DNA of 59,114 nucleotides from CADEEV01 sp964442185 (lineage in GTDB: Bacteria; Acidobacteriota; Vicinamibacteria; Fen-336). The stretch covers positions 1 to 59,114 of the forward strand of contig CAYTWT010000303.1 in NCBI GenBank assembly GCA_964442185.1, in the 5' to 3' direction. The translations under genes and the position numbers were made by a program. How positions within the stretch are numbered: position 1 is the first letter of the stretch; every line of letters begins with the position of its first letter. Of the stretch, positions 8,340 through 16,662 are shown one piece after another. Under the pieces are notes generated by a model that was not told where the DNA came from, ran no database searches, and saw only the letters and a program-made list of their open reading frames with translations.

Positions 8340-8630
8340 ATGGAGAACGGCTTCGACCTGCTCGAGGAGAAGGTTCGCAAGGCGGCGGAGCTCGTCAGGA
8401 AGCTTCGCAAGGAGAACGGCGGGCTCGAGGAGCAACTGGGCGAGGGCAAGAAACGCCTTGCCGAAGCCGAGAGGCGATTGACCGCTCTCGAGAAGGACAA
8501 GGGGTCTTCGGCCGACCTTGCCAAGGAGGTCGAGCTGCTCGGGCGCGAGGTCAAGAGCCTGCGCCAGGAGCGCGACGAGGTCCGCGGCCGGATCGCCAAG
8601 CTGGTCGAGGTGCTTGAGACCTTGGACTAG
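8340..8630 (+). CDS. Small coiled-coil protein, ZapB-like
   Basis: 96 residues that are almost entirely heptad-like, charged coiled coil (Lys/Glu/Leu-rich, no Cys, no membrane segment). It starts 3 nt after pheT and ends 20 nt before zapA. Size, composition and position match the ZapB-like proteins that accompany ZapA and bridge the Z-ring to other factors. Such short coiled coils lack diagnostic residues, so the assignment rests mainly on context. Confidence 0.6.
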   Translation: MENGFDLLEEKVRKAAELVRKLRKENGGLEEQLGEGKKRLAEAERRLTALEKDKGSSADLAKEVELLGREVKSLRQERDEVRGRIAKLVEVLETLD

Positions 8631-8650
8631 CGGCGCTAAGCTTCTGGGCC

Positions 8651-8941
8651 ATGACGGACAAGTCCAATCTCGTCCACGTCGAGATCTTCGGCCAGGGCTA
8701 CGCGTTGCGTGCCGGCGAGGATCCGGCCTACATCGAGCGCATCGCCGGGTTCGTCGACAAGGAGATGAACGAGGTCGGCAAGCAGGCCGGGTCCGTCGAT
8801 TCCGTGCGGATCGCCGTGCTTGCGGCGCTCAACATCGCCGACCAGTTGTTCCAGGCGCGTGAGACCCAGGATGGCGCCAAGCTGCTCGAGACGCGGGCTG
8901 CGGGGCTTGCCCAGGAGCTGGCGCTGGTCCTCGGGGAGTAG
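8651..8941 (+). CDS. zapA: Cell division protein ZapA
   Basis: 96-residue ZapA, which cross-links FtsZ protofilaments. The N-terminal part VHVEIFGQGYALRAGEDPAYIERIA is the ZapA globular head and the C-terminal half is a helical coiled coil (IAVLAALNIADQLFQAR). The ATG at 8651 is preceded by a short spacer after the ZapB-like gene. The order pheT - coiled coil - zapA - 6S RNA is a conserved neighbourhood in several proteobacterial and acidobacterial groups. Confidence 0.88.
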   Translation: MTDKSNLVHVEIFGQGYALRAGEDPAYIERIAGFVDKEMNEVGKQAGSVDSVRIAVLAALNIADQLFQARETQDGAKLLETRAAGLAQELALVLGE

Positions 8942-8954
8942 CTCGCAAAAGTCC

Positions 8955-8984
8955 TTGCCTTGGCCGCAGCGAGGGGATTATCAT
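8955..8984 (+). promoter_or_regulatory. Promoter of the 6S RNA gene
   Basis: -35 TTGCCT (8955-8960) and -10 TATCAT (8979-8984) are separated by 18 bp. Transcription would begin near 8991, exactly where the conserved 6S RNA sequence starts. Confidence 0.55.
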
Positions 8985-8990
8985 CGAGGT

Positions 8991-9158
8991 CGAGAAGGTC
9001 CCCTGCGTTGTTCGTGATGGACTCGGAAGCCTTGAACCAACGTCTTTAGTTCGGGGATCCGGATAGTCGCTCTGCGGTGTGCATGCCTCAGCGATGAGGA
9101 AGCCTGAAGTAGAGCGCAGGATTCCCACCTTGTGACCAGGTTCAGGTCACCTTTCCAC
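8991..9158 (+). ncRNA. ssrS: 6S RNA
   Basis: The segment has the hallmarks of bacterial 6S RNA, the promoter mimic that sequesters sigma70 RNA polymerase. The 5' arm runs CCCTGCGTTGTTCGTGAT. The central-bubble region includes GGGATCCGGATAGTCGCTCTGCGGTGTGCATGCCTC in short conserved blocks. The 3' arm contains GCCTGAAGTAGAGCGCAGG, then TTCCCACCTTGTGACC and GGTTCAGGTCACC. The 5' and 3' arms are complementary in blocks. It follows zapA, its usual neighbour, and has its own promoter and terminator. The exact ends are estimated. Confidence 0.87.
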
Positions 9159-9163
9159 ACGGC

Positions 9164-9186
9164 AAAGGCGGGGGGCCTTTTTTCTT
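9164..9186 (+). terminator. Intrinsic terminator of 6S RNA
   Basis: AAAGGC (9164-9169), loop GGGGG, GCCTTT (9175-9180), then a T-rich tail. It is the clearest Rho-independent terminator in the window. Confidence 0.8.
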
Positions 9187-9232
9187 CCTCAGGGGAGGCT
9201 CACTTCCCAAAAGGCGGCCGGCGCGCGGTCGG

Positions 9233-9970
9233 CTACGGCCGGGACGCCAAGACCGGCCGGAGGGATTTCCAGACGTTCGCGGCCACGAGCGCGTGGCCTT
9301 CGGCGGTGGGGTGGATGCCGTCGGGCTGGTTCAGACCCGGGTCGCCAGCGACGCCGTCGAGGAGGAAAGGCACGAGCGTCGCGCCGTTGGCCTTCGCGAG
9401 CTCCGGGTAGATGGCGCGGAAACGGCGGCGGTACGCCTGGCCGTAGTTCGGCAACGCCTCCATCGCCGCGAGCACGAGCTTCGGCGACGCCTGGCGGCGA
9501 GCCTCGTCCAGGATTGCCTGGATGTTCTCCCGTGTGGCGTCGGGGTCTTGGCCGCGCAGGGCGTCGTTCGCCCCCGTCTCGACGACCAGGACCGCCACGG
9601 GCTGCCGGAGCAGCCAGCTCATGCGTTGCCGCGCGCCGGCCGAGGTCTCGCCGCTCACCCCCGCGTTGAGCACGCGGTAGCGCAGGCCGGCCGCGTCAAT
9701 CTTCTGCTGGAGGAGAGCGGGATACGCCTGCTCCGGGTCGAGGCCGAGGCCGGCGGTGATACTGGTCCCTACGAAGAGGATGACCGGCCGAGCGTCGGCG
9801 GGCGCGGCCGCGACAGCGGTCGGGCTCGCCCTCGGGGAGTGGGGCGCCTCCGTCCGAGGGCTGCCACGACACGCCCCGAGCGCGAGGCCGCCCAGCATCG
9901 CGAGGCCCGCGAGGAGCGCGCCGTTTGCCGATAAGATGCTTCGAGGGGGCTGGAACCTGCTCATGTCCAT
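9233..9970 (-). CDS. tesA: SGNH/GDSL arylesterase, TesA-like lipoprotein
   Basis: 245-residue SGNH hydrolase (thioesterase I/lysophospholipase L1/arylesterase type) acting on esters in the envelope. Block I is GTSITAG (nucleophile Ser), block II NAGVSGET, block III GAND and block V DGIHPTAEGH (Asp/His), so the catalytic set is complete. The N-terminus is a lipoprotein-like signal (ALGAC), followed by a Pro/Ala-rich linker of about 25 residues. It is divergent to ybbA and ybbP, the same arrangement as tesA-ybbA-ybbP in E. coli. The usable ATGs (9970, 9964) overlap or abut the ybbA start on the other strand. Confidence 0.88.
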   Translation of the reverse strand: MDMSRFQPPRSILSANGALLAGLAMLGGLALGACRGSPRTEAPHSPRASPTAVAAAPADARPVILFVGTSITAGLGLDPEQAYPALLQQKIDAAGLRYRVLNAGVSGETSAGARQRMSWLLRQPVAVLVVETGANDALRGQDPDATRENIQAILDEARRQASPKLVLAAMEALPNYGQAYRRRFRAIYPELAKANGATLVPFLLDGVAGDPGLNQPDGIHPTAEGHALVAANVWKSLRPVLASRP

Positions 9971-10652
9971 CCTGTGCTGCGAGTCGCTTGCCCGGAGCTA
10001 CGTGTCGGGCGGGCGCGAGATCACCGTCCTTAGAGATACCACGTTCGAGCTCGAGCCAGGCGGCTTCCTGGCCATCACCGGCCCCTCGGGCAGCGGCAAG
10101 AGCACGCTCCTCGGCCTGCTCGCGGGGCTCGATCGGCCGACCCGCGGCCGCGTCGTCCTCGACGGCCGCGACCTCGGAGCGCTCAGCGAGGACGGGCGGG
10201 CCCGCGTGCGGGCCGAGGCGGTGGGCTTCGTCTTCCAGTCGTTCCACCTGATTCCGACCCTGACCGCGCGCGAGAACATCCAGGTGCCGCTCGAGCTGAG
10301 GGGCGAGGACGGTCGCGCCCGAGCGGAGCAGCTGCTCGAGCGCGTGGGCCTCGGCGACCGCGGGCATCACTACCCGGCCCAGCTCTCGGGGGGCGAGCAG
10401 CAGCGCGTGGCGGTGGCGCGCGCCTTCGCCCACCGGCCGAAGATCCTCTTCGCGGACGAGCCCACCGGCAACCTCGACGCTGCGAACGGCGCCAACGTGG
10501 TCGCCCTTCTCGGCGAGTTGAACCGCGAGCTCGGGACGACCCTCGTTCTCGTGACCCACGACCCCGACCTCGCGCGCCTCGCGCACCGCGTCATTCGCCT
10601 CCGCGACGGAGCGGTCGTCGAGGACTCCGGCCTCGCTCGGATGCACGCTTAA
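9963..10652 (+). CDS. ybbA: ABC transporter ATPase, YbbA/LolD-like
   Basis: 229-residue ATPase of the MacB/LolD/FtsE family. Walker A is GPSGSGKST, the Q-loop VFQSFHL, the signature LSGGEQQRV, Walker B LFADEPTGNLD and the H-loop VTHD, so all ATP-site residues are intact. It works with the large permease that begins directly after its stop (TAA then GTG). The ATG at 9963 gives the usual MSILCCESLARSY start. An upstream extension would read antisense to the esterase start and is not needed. Related E. coli ybbAP is linked to envelope export, but the substrate is unknown. Confidence 0.9.
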   Translation: MSILCCESLARSYVSGGREITVLRDTTFELEPGGFLAITGPSGSGKSTLLGLLAGLDRPTRGRVVLDGRDLGALSEDGRARVRAEAVGFVFQSFHLIPTLTARENIQVPLELRGEDGRARAEQLLERVGLGDRGHHYPAQLSGGEQQRVAVARAFAHRPKILFADEPTGNLDAANGANVVALLGELNRELGTTLVLVTHDPDLARLAHRVIRLRDGAVVEDSGLARMHA

Positions 10653-13214
10653 GTGGCGCCTTTCATTCTCTCCCTCGCCTGGCGCGAGTCCCGGGCCTCG
10701 GCGCGCCGAGGTCTGCTGATCGTCCTCTCGGTGGCGATCGGCGTCGCCGCCCTCGTCGCCATCAACTCCTTCACCGACAACCTGCGCGGGTCCGTACAGC
10801 GCGAGGCGCGGGCGCTGCTCGGCGCCGACCTCGCGCTCTCCTCCGCCGGTCCCTTTTCGGAAACCGCGGAGGCGCTGCTCGGCGACGTGCGCCGGGCGAC
10901 GAGCCCCGCCGCTGACGTGGCGCGCGTGGTGAACTTCGGCGCCATGGTCCTCAAGCCGAGGGGCCAGACCACGCTGCTTGCCCAGGTGCTGGCCGTCGAC
11001 CCCGGCTACCCGTTCTACGGCACGATCGAGACGGCGCCCGCCGACGAGTGGGCACGCCTCGTGCGAACGGGTGGCGCGGTTGCAGACGCATCGCTCCTCG
11101 TCGCCCTTGGCGCCTCGATCGGAGACGAGATCGCCCTCGGCGAGGCGCGCTTCGTGCTGCGGGCCACGGTCGAGAGCGTGCCGGGCGACGTGGGGATGCG
11201 GAGCGCCTTCGGGCCGCGTCTCTTCATCCCCCGCGCGCGCGTTGAGGAGACCCGTCTCCTCACCCGCGGCTCGCGTGCTCGCTACGAGGCGTACCTGCGC
11301 CTGCCCGCCGCGGCCGACGCCCAGAAGCTGGCCGACCGCTTCCGCCCCCGCCTCTCGGCCGAGCGCCTGAACGTCCGCACGGTCTCCGACGACCAGCGGC
11401 GCCTGACCGACACGCTCTCCCGCTTTGGCAACTTCCTCGGCCTCGTCGCGCTCGTGGCCCTTCTCTTGGGCGGTCTCGGGGTCGCGAGCGCCGTGCACGT
11501 GTTCATCAAGCGGCGGATGGCCACGATCGCCGTTTTGCGCTGCCTCGGCGCGACCGGGGGCACGCTCCTCGCCGCCTACCTCGTACAGGCGGTCGCGGTG
11601 GGTCTTCTCGGCAGCCTCGCCGGGGCCGCGCTCGGCGCCGCGCTGCAGGTGGCGCTTCCCCGCGTCCTCGAGGATGTCCTGCCGGTGGACGTTTTCTGGT
11701 CCATCTCCTGGCCGTCTGTTCTCGGCGGCGTCGGGATCGGGCTCTGGGTGGCCGCCGTCTTCTCGCTGCTGCCGCTGCTCGCGGTGCGCCGGGTCTCCCC
11801 GCTCGCCGTCCTGCGCCGCGACTTCGAGGACGTGAGGCCTCCGCGCCGCGACCTCGCCCGCTACGCCGCCGCGCTGGCCCTCGCCGCGAGCCTCGTGGCC
11901 ATGGCTGTGATCCAGGCCGGCCGCCTCGTCTTGGGGCTCGGCTTCGCCGCCGGCGTGGGCCTGGCTCTCGCCGCCCTGTGGCTCTGCGCGGTGATGCTCG
12001 TGGGGGGCCTCCGCCGCCTCCTTCCCCGAGGCCTGCCTTACCTCTACCGCCAGGGCCTCGCCAACCTCTACCGTCCGGCGAACCAGACGCGGATGGTCGT
12101 CCTCGCGCTCGGCTTCGGCGCGTTTCTCCTGAGCACGCTCTTCCTGGTCCAGCACAACCTGCTGAGGGAGCTACGCATCGACCGTGGCGCCTCGCGCCCG
12201 AACGTGGTCTTCTTCGACGTGCAACCCGCCCAGAGGGACGACGTGGAGGCACGCCTCGCCGCCTCCGGCCCGTTCACCGTCCGCGTCGTGCCGATCGTCC
12301 CGATGCGGATCCAGTCGTTGAAGGGCCGTCCGGCGGGCGAGTTGCTCGCGATCGAGGACGACAGGCAGCGGCCTGAGCGCTGGGCGCTCCGGCGCGAGTA
12401 CCGTAGCAGCTACCGCGATGCGCCGGCGGCCGCCGAGCGGATCCTCGAGGGCGCCTGGTGGCGAGAGGGCGAGTGGCAGGGGCGCGCGGGCGGGGAGACG
12501 GTGCCGATAGCCCTGGACGAGGGCCTCGCGCGCGAGCTCAAGGTGGGGATCGGCGACGAGATCGTCTGGGACGTCCAGGGCGTTCCGGTCGCGTCGCGGG
12601 TCGCAGTCCTCCGCGACGTGGAGTGGGCGCGTTTCGAGCCGAACTTCTTCGTGGTGTTCCCCGCCGGGCCTCTCGACGGCGCGCCGCGCAGCTACGTGCT
12701 GCTCTCGCGGGTGGAGGACACCTCCCGGCGCGCGCAGCTGCAGCGGTCGGTGGTGGAGGCCCACCCCAACGTCTCGAGTCTCGACCTCACGCAGGTCCAG
12801 CGGGCGATCGAGGGCGTGATCGAGAAGGTGGTCCTGGCCGTGCGCTTCATGGCCCTCTTCAGCCTCGCGGCCGGCGCGGTGGTGCTGGCGGGGGCGGTGG
12901 CCGCGAGCCGCTACCAGCGCGTGCGCGAGGGGGCCCTGCTTCGGGCGCTCGGGGCCCGGCGCTCCCAGCTGCTGTGGATCCTGCTCACGGAATACGCCGT
13001 CCTCGGCGCTCTGGCCGCGGGCGCGGCGATCCTCCTCTCGACGCTCGCGGGCTGGGCGCTCGTCCGCTTCGTGTTCGACGGTTCCTTCGCGCTGCCCGGG
13101 CCCCCGCTCCTCGCCTTGCTCCTGGGCATCCTCGGGCTCACGATCGTCGTCGGGCTCTTCGGTAGCACCGAGGTCTGGCGCCGCCCGCCCCTGGAGGTGC
13201 TCCGCGCCGAGTGA
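10653..13214 (+). CDS. ybbP: ABC transporter permease with two FtsX domains, YbbP-like
   Basis: 853-residue inner-membrane permease. It has an N-terminal membrane anchor (LLIVLSVAIGVAALVAINSF), a periplasmic MacB-like domain, a first FtsX four-helix unit around residues 250-390, a further central pair of helices near 400-450, a second periplasmic domain, and a C-terminal FtsX unit around 725-850. This double-FtsX layout is typical of YbbP. Start is GTG at 10653, adjacent to the ybbA stop. The partner ATPase and divergent tesA support a lipid or lipoprotein-related envelope role; the cargo is not known. It ends convergently with pstB1, with 64 bp between and no clear terminator. Confidence 0.88.
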   Translation: MAPFILSLAWRESRASARRGLLIVLSVAIGVAALVAINSFTDNLRGSVQREARALLGADLALSSAGPFSETAEALLGDVRRATSPAADVARVVNFGAMVLKPRGQTTLLAQVLAVDPGYPFYGTIETAPADEWARLVRTGGAVADASLLVALGASIGDEIALGEARFVLRATVESVPGDVGMRSAFGPRLFIPRARVEETRLLTRGSRARYEAYLRLPAAADAQKLADRFRPRLSAERLNVRTVSDDQRRLTDTLSRFGNFLGLVALVALLLGGLGVASAVHVFIKRRMATIAVLRCLGATGGTLLAAYLVQAVAVGLLGSLAGAALGAALQVALPRVLEDVLPVDVFWSISWPSVLGGVGIGLWVAAVFSLLPLLAVRRVSPLAVLRRDFEDVRPPRRDLARYAAALALAASLVAMAVIQAGRLVLGLGFAAGVGLALAALWLCAVMLVGGLRRLLPRGLPYLYRQGLANLYRPANQTRMVVLALGFGAFLLSTLFLVQHNLLRELRIDRGASRPNVVFFDVQPAQRDDVEARLAASGPFTVRVVPIVPMRIQSLKGRPAGELLAIEDDRQRPERWALRREYRSSYRDAPAAAERILEGAWWREGEWQGRAGGETVPIALDEGLARELKVGIGDEIVWDVQGVPVASRVAVLRDVEWARFEPNFFVVFPAGPLDGAPRSYVLLSRVEDTSRRAQLQRSVVEAHPNVSSLDLTQVQRAIEGVIEKVVLAVRFMALFSLAAGAVVLAGAVAASRYQRVREGALLRALGARRSQLLWILLTEYAVLGALAAGAAILLSTLAGWALVRFVFDGSFALPGPPLLALLLGILGLTIVVGLFGSTEVWRRPPLEVLRAE

Positions 13215-13278
13215 GCAGGGATTTCATGACCTAATGATGCCAAGAGCTGCCGAGCGACTCTCGCAACAGCCTTCAGCT

Positions 13279-14055
13279 CTAGGCGTAGCGTCCCTCGATG
13301 TACTCCGCCGTGCGGGGATCGGAGGGGTTCAAGAAGAGCTCCTGGGTCCGCGCATGCTCGACCAGCCTCCCCAGCAGCATGAAGATGCACTCGTCGCTCG
13401 CGCGCCGCGCCTGAGCCATGTTGTGGGTGACGATGACGATCGTGTAGCGCCCCCGAAGCTCGTACATCAGCTCTTCGATCGCCCGCGCGCCCTCCACGTC
13501 CAACGCCGAAGCGGGCTCATCCATCAAGATGACGTCTGGCTTCAGCGGCAGCAGCCGCGCGAGGCACAGTTTCTGCTGTTGCTCGAGCGACAGGCTCGTC
13601 GCCTTGGCGTCGAGCCGGTCCTTGAGGTCCTTCCAGAGCCCCACTTCGGAGAGCGCCTTCTCGACCGCCGGGTCGAGCAGCGCCTTCTTCTGCTCACGCC
13701 ACCGGGTGTGGATACGCAAGCCGAAGACGACGTTCTCGTACACCGAGATCGGGAGCGGATTCGGCCGCTGGAACACCATCCCGACCGCCTTGCGCAACTC
13801 GACCAGCGACACCTCCGGGGCGTGGATGTCGTCGCCCAGGAGCCGGATCTCCCCTGCCGTGCGGACCTGGCCGAATCGCTCGTTGGCTCGATTGAAGCAG
13901 CGCAGGAGGGTGGTCTTGCCGCAGCCGCTGGGACCGATCAGCGAGGTGATGATGCCGGGCTTGATCGCCACGTTGACGTCGATGAGCGCCTGGAATTCGC
14001 CGTACCACAGGCTCAGGCCGTGCGTCGTAATCGCATACTCGGGGGTTTCGCTCAT
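13279..14055 (-). CDS. pstB: Phosphate ABC transporter ATPase PstB1, degenerate signature motif
   Basis: 258-residue PstB-type ATPase. Walker A (GPSGCGKTT, K47), the Q-loop (MVFQRPN, Q96), Walker B (ILMDEP, E180) and the H-loop (VTHN, H211) are all consensus. The ABC signature, normally LSGGQ, reads LSLEQ (residues 155-159): both glycines that grip the gamma-phosphate of the opposite site are lost. The rest matches PstB (SVYENV, DRL, EELMYELRGRYTIVIVTHNMAQARR). The ATG overlaps the pstB2 stop (ATGA), so the two are coupled. It is expected to need an LSGGQ from another subunit, which the next gene supplies. Confidence 0.9.
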   Translation of the reverse strand: MSETPEYAITTHGLSLWYGEFQALIDVNVAIKPGIITSLIGPSGCGKTTLLRCFNRANERFGQVRTAGEIRLLGDDIHAPEVSLVELRKAVGMVFQRPNPLPISVYENVVFGLRIHTRWREQKKALLDPAVEKALSEVGLWKDLKDRLDAKATSLSLEQQQKLCLARLLPLKPDVILMDEPASALDVEGARAIEELMYELRGRYTIVIVTHNMAQARRASDECIFMLLGRLVEHARTQELFLNPSDPRTAEYIEGRYA

Positions 14056-14822
14056 CCGAACACGCCGGCGATGTAGTCCCGGGTCCGGTGGCTCTTCGGC
14101 GTGGCCGAGAAGAGCGCCTCGGTCTCGTCGATCTCTACGATCTCGCCGTTCAAGAGGAACATGGTGCGGTCGGCGAGCCGGCGGGCCTGTTGCGTGAGGT
14201 TGGTGACCAGAATGATGGTGATCTGCTGCCGGAGCTCCTTGAGCACGTCCTCGATGCGCATGGTCGTGACCGGGTCGATCGCGATCGAGAACTCGTCCAG
14301 GCACAGCACCTCAGGCTGGTGCGACAGTGCCCGTGCGATGGTCAGCCGCTGTTGCTGACCTCCCGAGAGAGCCGTGCCGAGACTGTTGAGCCGGTCCTTC
14401 ACTTCATCCCAGAGCGCTGCCTGGCGAAGGCAGCGCTCGACGATCACGTCGAGGTCGGCCTTCTTGCGCAGCCCGGCGCTGCGTGGCGCGAAGGCCACGT
14501 TGCCGTAGATGCTGAGCGGAAGCCCGACCGGGAGCGGTGCCACCATCCCGATCTTGCGGCGCAGGGCGAAGATGTCGCGGGTGCGGCGAACGTCCTCGCC
14601 GTCCACCCGGATCGTGCCCGTGACGCGGGCGCTCGCGGAGAAGTCGATGGTGCGGTTCAGGCAACGCAGCAGCGAGCTCTTCCCCGACTGAGCCGGTCCG
14701 ATGACGCCCAGGATCTCGTTGCGATGAACGTCGAAGGAGATGCCGTGGATCACCTCTTTCGAGTCATAGGCCAGGCGGAGGTCGCGAACCTCGACGAGCA
14801 CGTCCGCGGGCACGGCGCTCAC
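14052..14822 (-). CDS. pstB: Phosphate ABC transporter ATPase PstB2, degenerate Walker A/Q/H motifs
   Basis: 256-residue PstB paralogue. The signature LSGGQQQR (152-159) and Walker B D176-E177 are intact. Walker A reads GPAQSGKS (consensus GxxGxGKS, G45 replaced by Q). The Q-loop region is MVAPLP, with P96 where Gln is expected. The proline after DE is F178. The H-loop is VTNLTQQA, with N208 in place of the switch His. These losses complement those of PstB1, so a heterodimer would have one canonical site. The GTG start at 14822 overlaps the pstA stop (GTGA). A longer reading frame upstream would overlap pstA and lacks family similarity. Confidence 0.9.
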   Translation of the reverse strand: MSAVPADVLVEVRDLRLAYDSKEVIHGISFDVHRNEILGVIGPAQSGKSSLLRCLNRTIDFSASARVTGTIRVDGEDVRRTRDIFALRRKIGMVAPLPVGLPLSIYGNVAFAPRSAGLRKKADLDVIVERCLRQAALWDEVKDRLNSLGTALSGGQQQRLTIARALSHQPEVLCLDEFSIAIDPVTTMRIEDVLKELRQQITIILVTNLTQQARRLADRTMFLLNGEIVEIDETEALFSATPKSHRTRDYIAGVFG

Positions 14823-15724
14823 CATTTCTTGCGCGAGCGCAGGACGACGCGAAGCGCGATCGCGGTGGCGTTTACGGCGAGCACCAGGGCTAGCAGCACG
14901 ACCGCCGTGGCGTAAGGCAGCGCCTCCTTCACGTTTGGCACCTGGGTGGCGAGAGTGTAGAGATGCATCGAGAGCGCCATGCACTGCTCGTCGAGCCGGT
15001 AGGGGAACAGCTCACCCCGTTCGACGCCCTTGAAGAAGACCGCTCCGGTGAACATGATCGGAGCCGTCTCCCCGGCTGCTCGGCTCACCTCGAGGATGAC
15101 GCCGGTCAGGATCCCGCTGACCGAGTTGGGCAGCACCACCGCCCAGATGGTCTGCCAGCGGCTGGCTCCCACGTTCCAACAGGCCTCGCGAAAGGCCATG
15201 GGAACGGACGCGAGGGCCTCGCGCGTGCTCGTTACGATCACAGGCAGGGTCATGATGCCGAGCGTCATCGCGGCAGCGAGGATCGAGTAACCGAGGCCCG
15301 CGGCGTACACGAAAGCGCCCAGCCCGAAGAGGGCGTGCACGATCGAAGGCACGCCGGCGAGATTGATGACGGCCATCTTCACCAGGCGGTTGAACCAGGT
15401 ATCCCTCGCGTACTCGTTCAGATAGACCGCCGCCAGCACGCCGATCGGCGCCGAAACTGCGAGCGAGAGCCCCACGAGATAGAGGGTGCCGACGAAGGCG
15501 GGCCAGATGCCGCCGTCCGTCATACCCCGGCGCGGAACGTCCACGATGAACTCCCATCCGAGCACCGGCCAGGCCTTGGCGATCAGGTACGCGAGAATGG
15601 CCAGCAGCGGGATGAGGATCGCCACGGTCATCGTCGCAAAGACGGTCTGCGCGACCCTCTCCGCAAGCTCCTTGCGTGCGACGAGCGGGCTGCGCACGAA
15701 TCTTCCGGGGGCGGGGTTCGTCAC
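14819..15724 (-). CDS. pstA: Phosphate ABC transporter permease PstA
   Basis: 301-residue inner-membrane permease with six predicted helices. The first is FATMTVAILIPLLAILAYLI near residues 30-49. The cytoplasmic EAA coupling loop reads EACWNVGASRWQTIWAVVLP, and the PstA hallmark SRAAGETAPIMFTGAVFF follows. It pairs with PstC. The start is ATG, six bases after the pstC stop. The stop overlaps the GTG of pstB2. Confidence 0.94.
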   Translation of the reverse strand: MTNPAPGRFVRSPLVARKELAERVAQTVFATMTVAILIPLLAILAYLIAKAWPVLGWEFIVDVPRRGMTDGGIWPAFVGTLYLVGLSLAVSAPIGVLAAVYLNEYARDTWFNRLVKMAVINLAGVPSIVHALFGLGAFVYAAGLGYSILAAAMTLGIMTLPVIVTSTREALASVPMAFREACWNVGASRWQTIWAVVLPNSVSGILTGVILEVSRAAGETAPIMFTGAVFFKGVERGELFPYRLDEQCMALSMHLYTLATQVPNVKEALPYATAVVLLALVLAVNATAIALRVVLRSRKKW

Positions 15725-15730
15725 GAGGCG

Positions 15731-16645
15731 CTATTCCTTGCGGATTCCCCGCACGACGAGGTCGGCGGTCAGGTTGACGACGAAGGTGATCGCGAAGAGC
15801 AGCAGGCCCGTGAGGAACAGCACTCGGTAGTGCTCGGAGCCCACCGGCGCCTCTCCGAGCTCCGCGGCGATGTTGGCGGTGAGCGTGCGCACCGAATCGA
15901 GCAGGCTGTGCGGGATGTGCACCGCGTGGCCGGTGGCCATCAGCACGGCCATCGTCTCGCCCACGGAGCGACCCACGCCGAGGAGCACGGCGGCGAGCAG
16001 GCCGTTGCGCGCGGCGGGCAGTAGCACGCGGTAGACGAGCTGCCAGCGCGTGGCCCCGAGCGCCAGCGCCGCCTCACGGAAGTGGTCCGGCACCGCCTTG
16101 AGCGCATCCTCGCTGATCGACACGATGATGGGCAGGCTCATCAGGGCGACGATGATGCTGCCGTTGAGCAGGTTCACCCCGACGGGCGCCCCCAGGTGTT
16201 CGACGATGAGCCTGCTCATGACGGTCAGACCGATGAATCCCCACACCACGCTCGGGATCGCCGAGAGCAGCTCGATCACGACCTTGAGCGTCTCGCGCAC
16301 GCGCGGGCGGCAGAACTCGGAGATGAAGATAGCGGCGCCAAGGCCGAACGGGACGGCGATGGCCATAGCGACGGCACTGACGCTGAAGGTCCCGATGGTC
16401 AGGGCCAGCGTGCCGTAGCGCACGTTCGAGGCGGACGTCGGATACCAGGCGCTGTCGAAGAGGAACTTCCCGAACGAGAATCGATCGTCGAAGAGGACCG
16501 GTGCCGCTTCGCGGAAGACGAAGAAGAAGATCGCGAGCACGAAGACGATGGCGCTCATCCCGCACAGGCGGATCACGGCCTCGAGCAGCCGCTCTCCGAG
16601 GACGGCAAGCCGCAGGCGCTCAGGTCGGGACGACGGCATGGCCAT
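15731..16645 (-). CDS. pstC: Phosphate ABC transporter permease PstC
   Basis: 304-residue permease. It contains PLFDDRFSFG-type periplasmic sequence, the EAA loop EAALALGATRWQLVYRVLLP, and the PstC signature GVGRSVGETMAVLMATGHA. ATG at 16645 is used; an in-frame ATG six bases later is also possible. It lies 17 bp downstream of pstS and 5 bp upstream of pstA in one transcription unit. Confidence 0.93.
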   Translation of the reverse strand: MAMPSSRPERLRLAVLGERLLEAVIRLCGMSAIVFVLAIFFFVFREAAPVLFDDRFSFGKFLFDSAWYPTSASNVRYGTLALTIGTFSVSAVAMAIAVPFGLGAAIFISEFCRPRVRETLKVVIELLSAIPSVVWGFIGLTVMSRLIVEHLGAPVGVNLLNGSIIVALMSLPIIVSISEDALKAVPDHFREAALALGATRWQLVYRVLLPAARNGLLAAVLLGVGRSVGETMAVLMATGHAVHIPHSLLDSVRTLTANIAAELGEAPVGSEHYRVLFLTGLLLFAITFVVNLTADLVVRGIRKE

Positions 16646-16662
16646 GGAACGTGTGGCGGGCT

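Noticed and set aside
9696..12155. Long open frame of about 819 codons on the minus strand across ybbA/ybbP
   Set aside because: It is antisense to two clear genes, is dominated by Arg/Glu/Gly from high-GC codon shadows, and has no recognisable domain.
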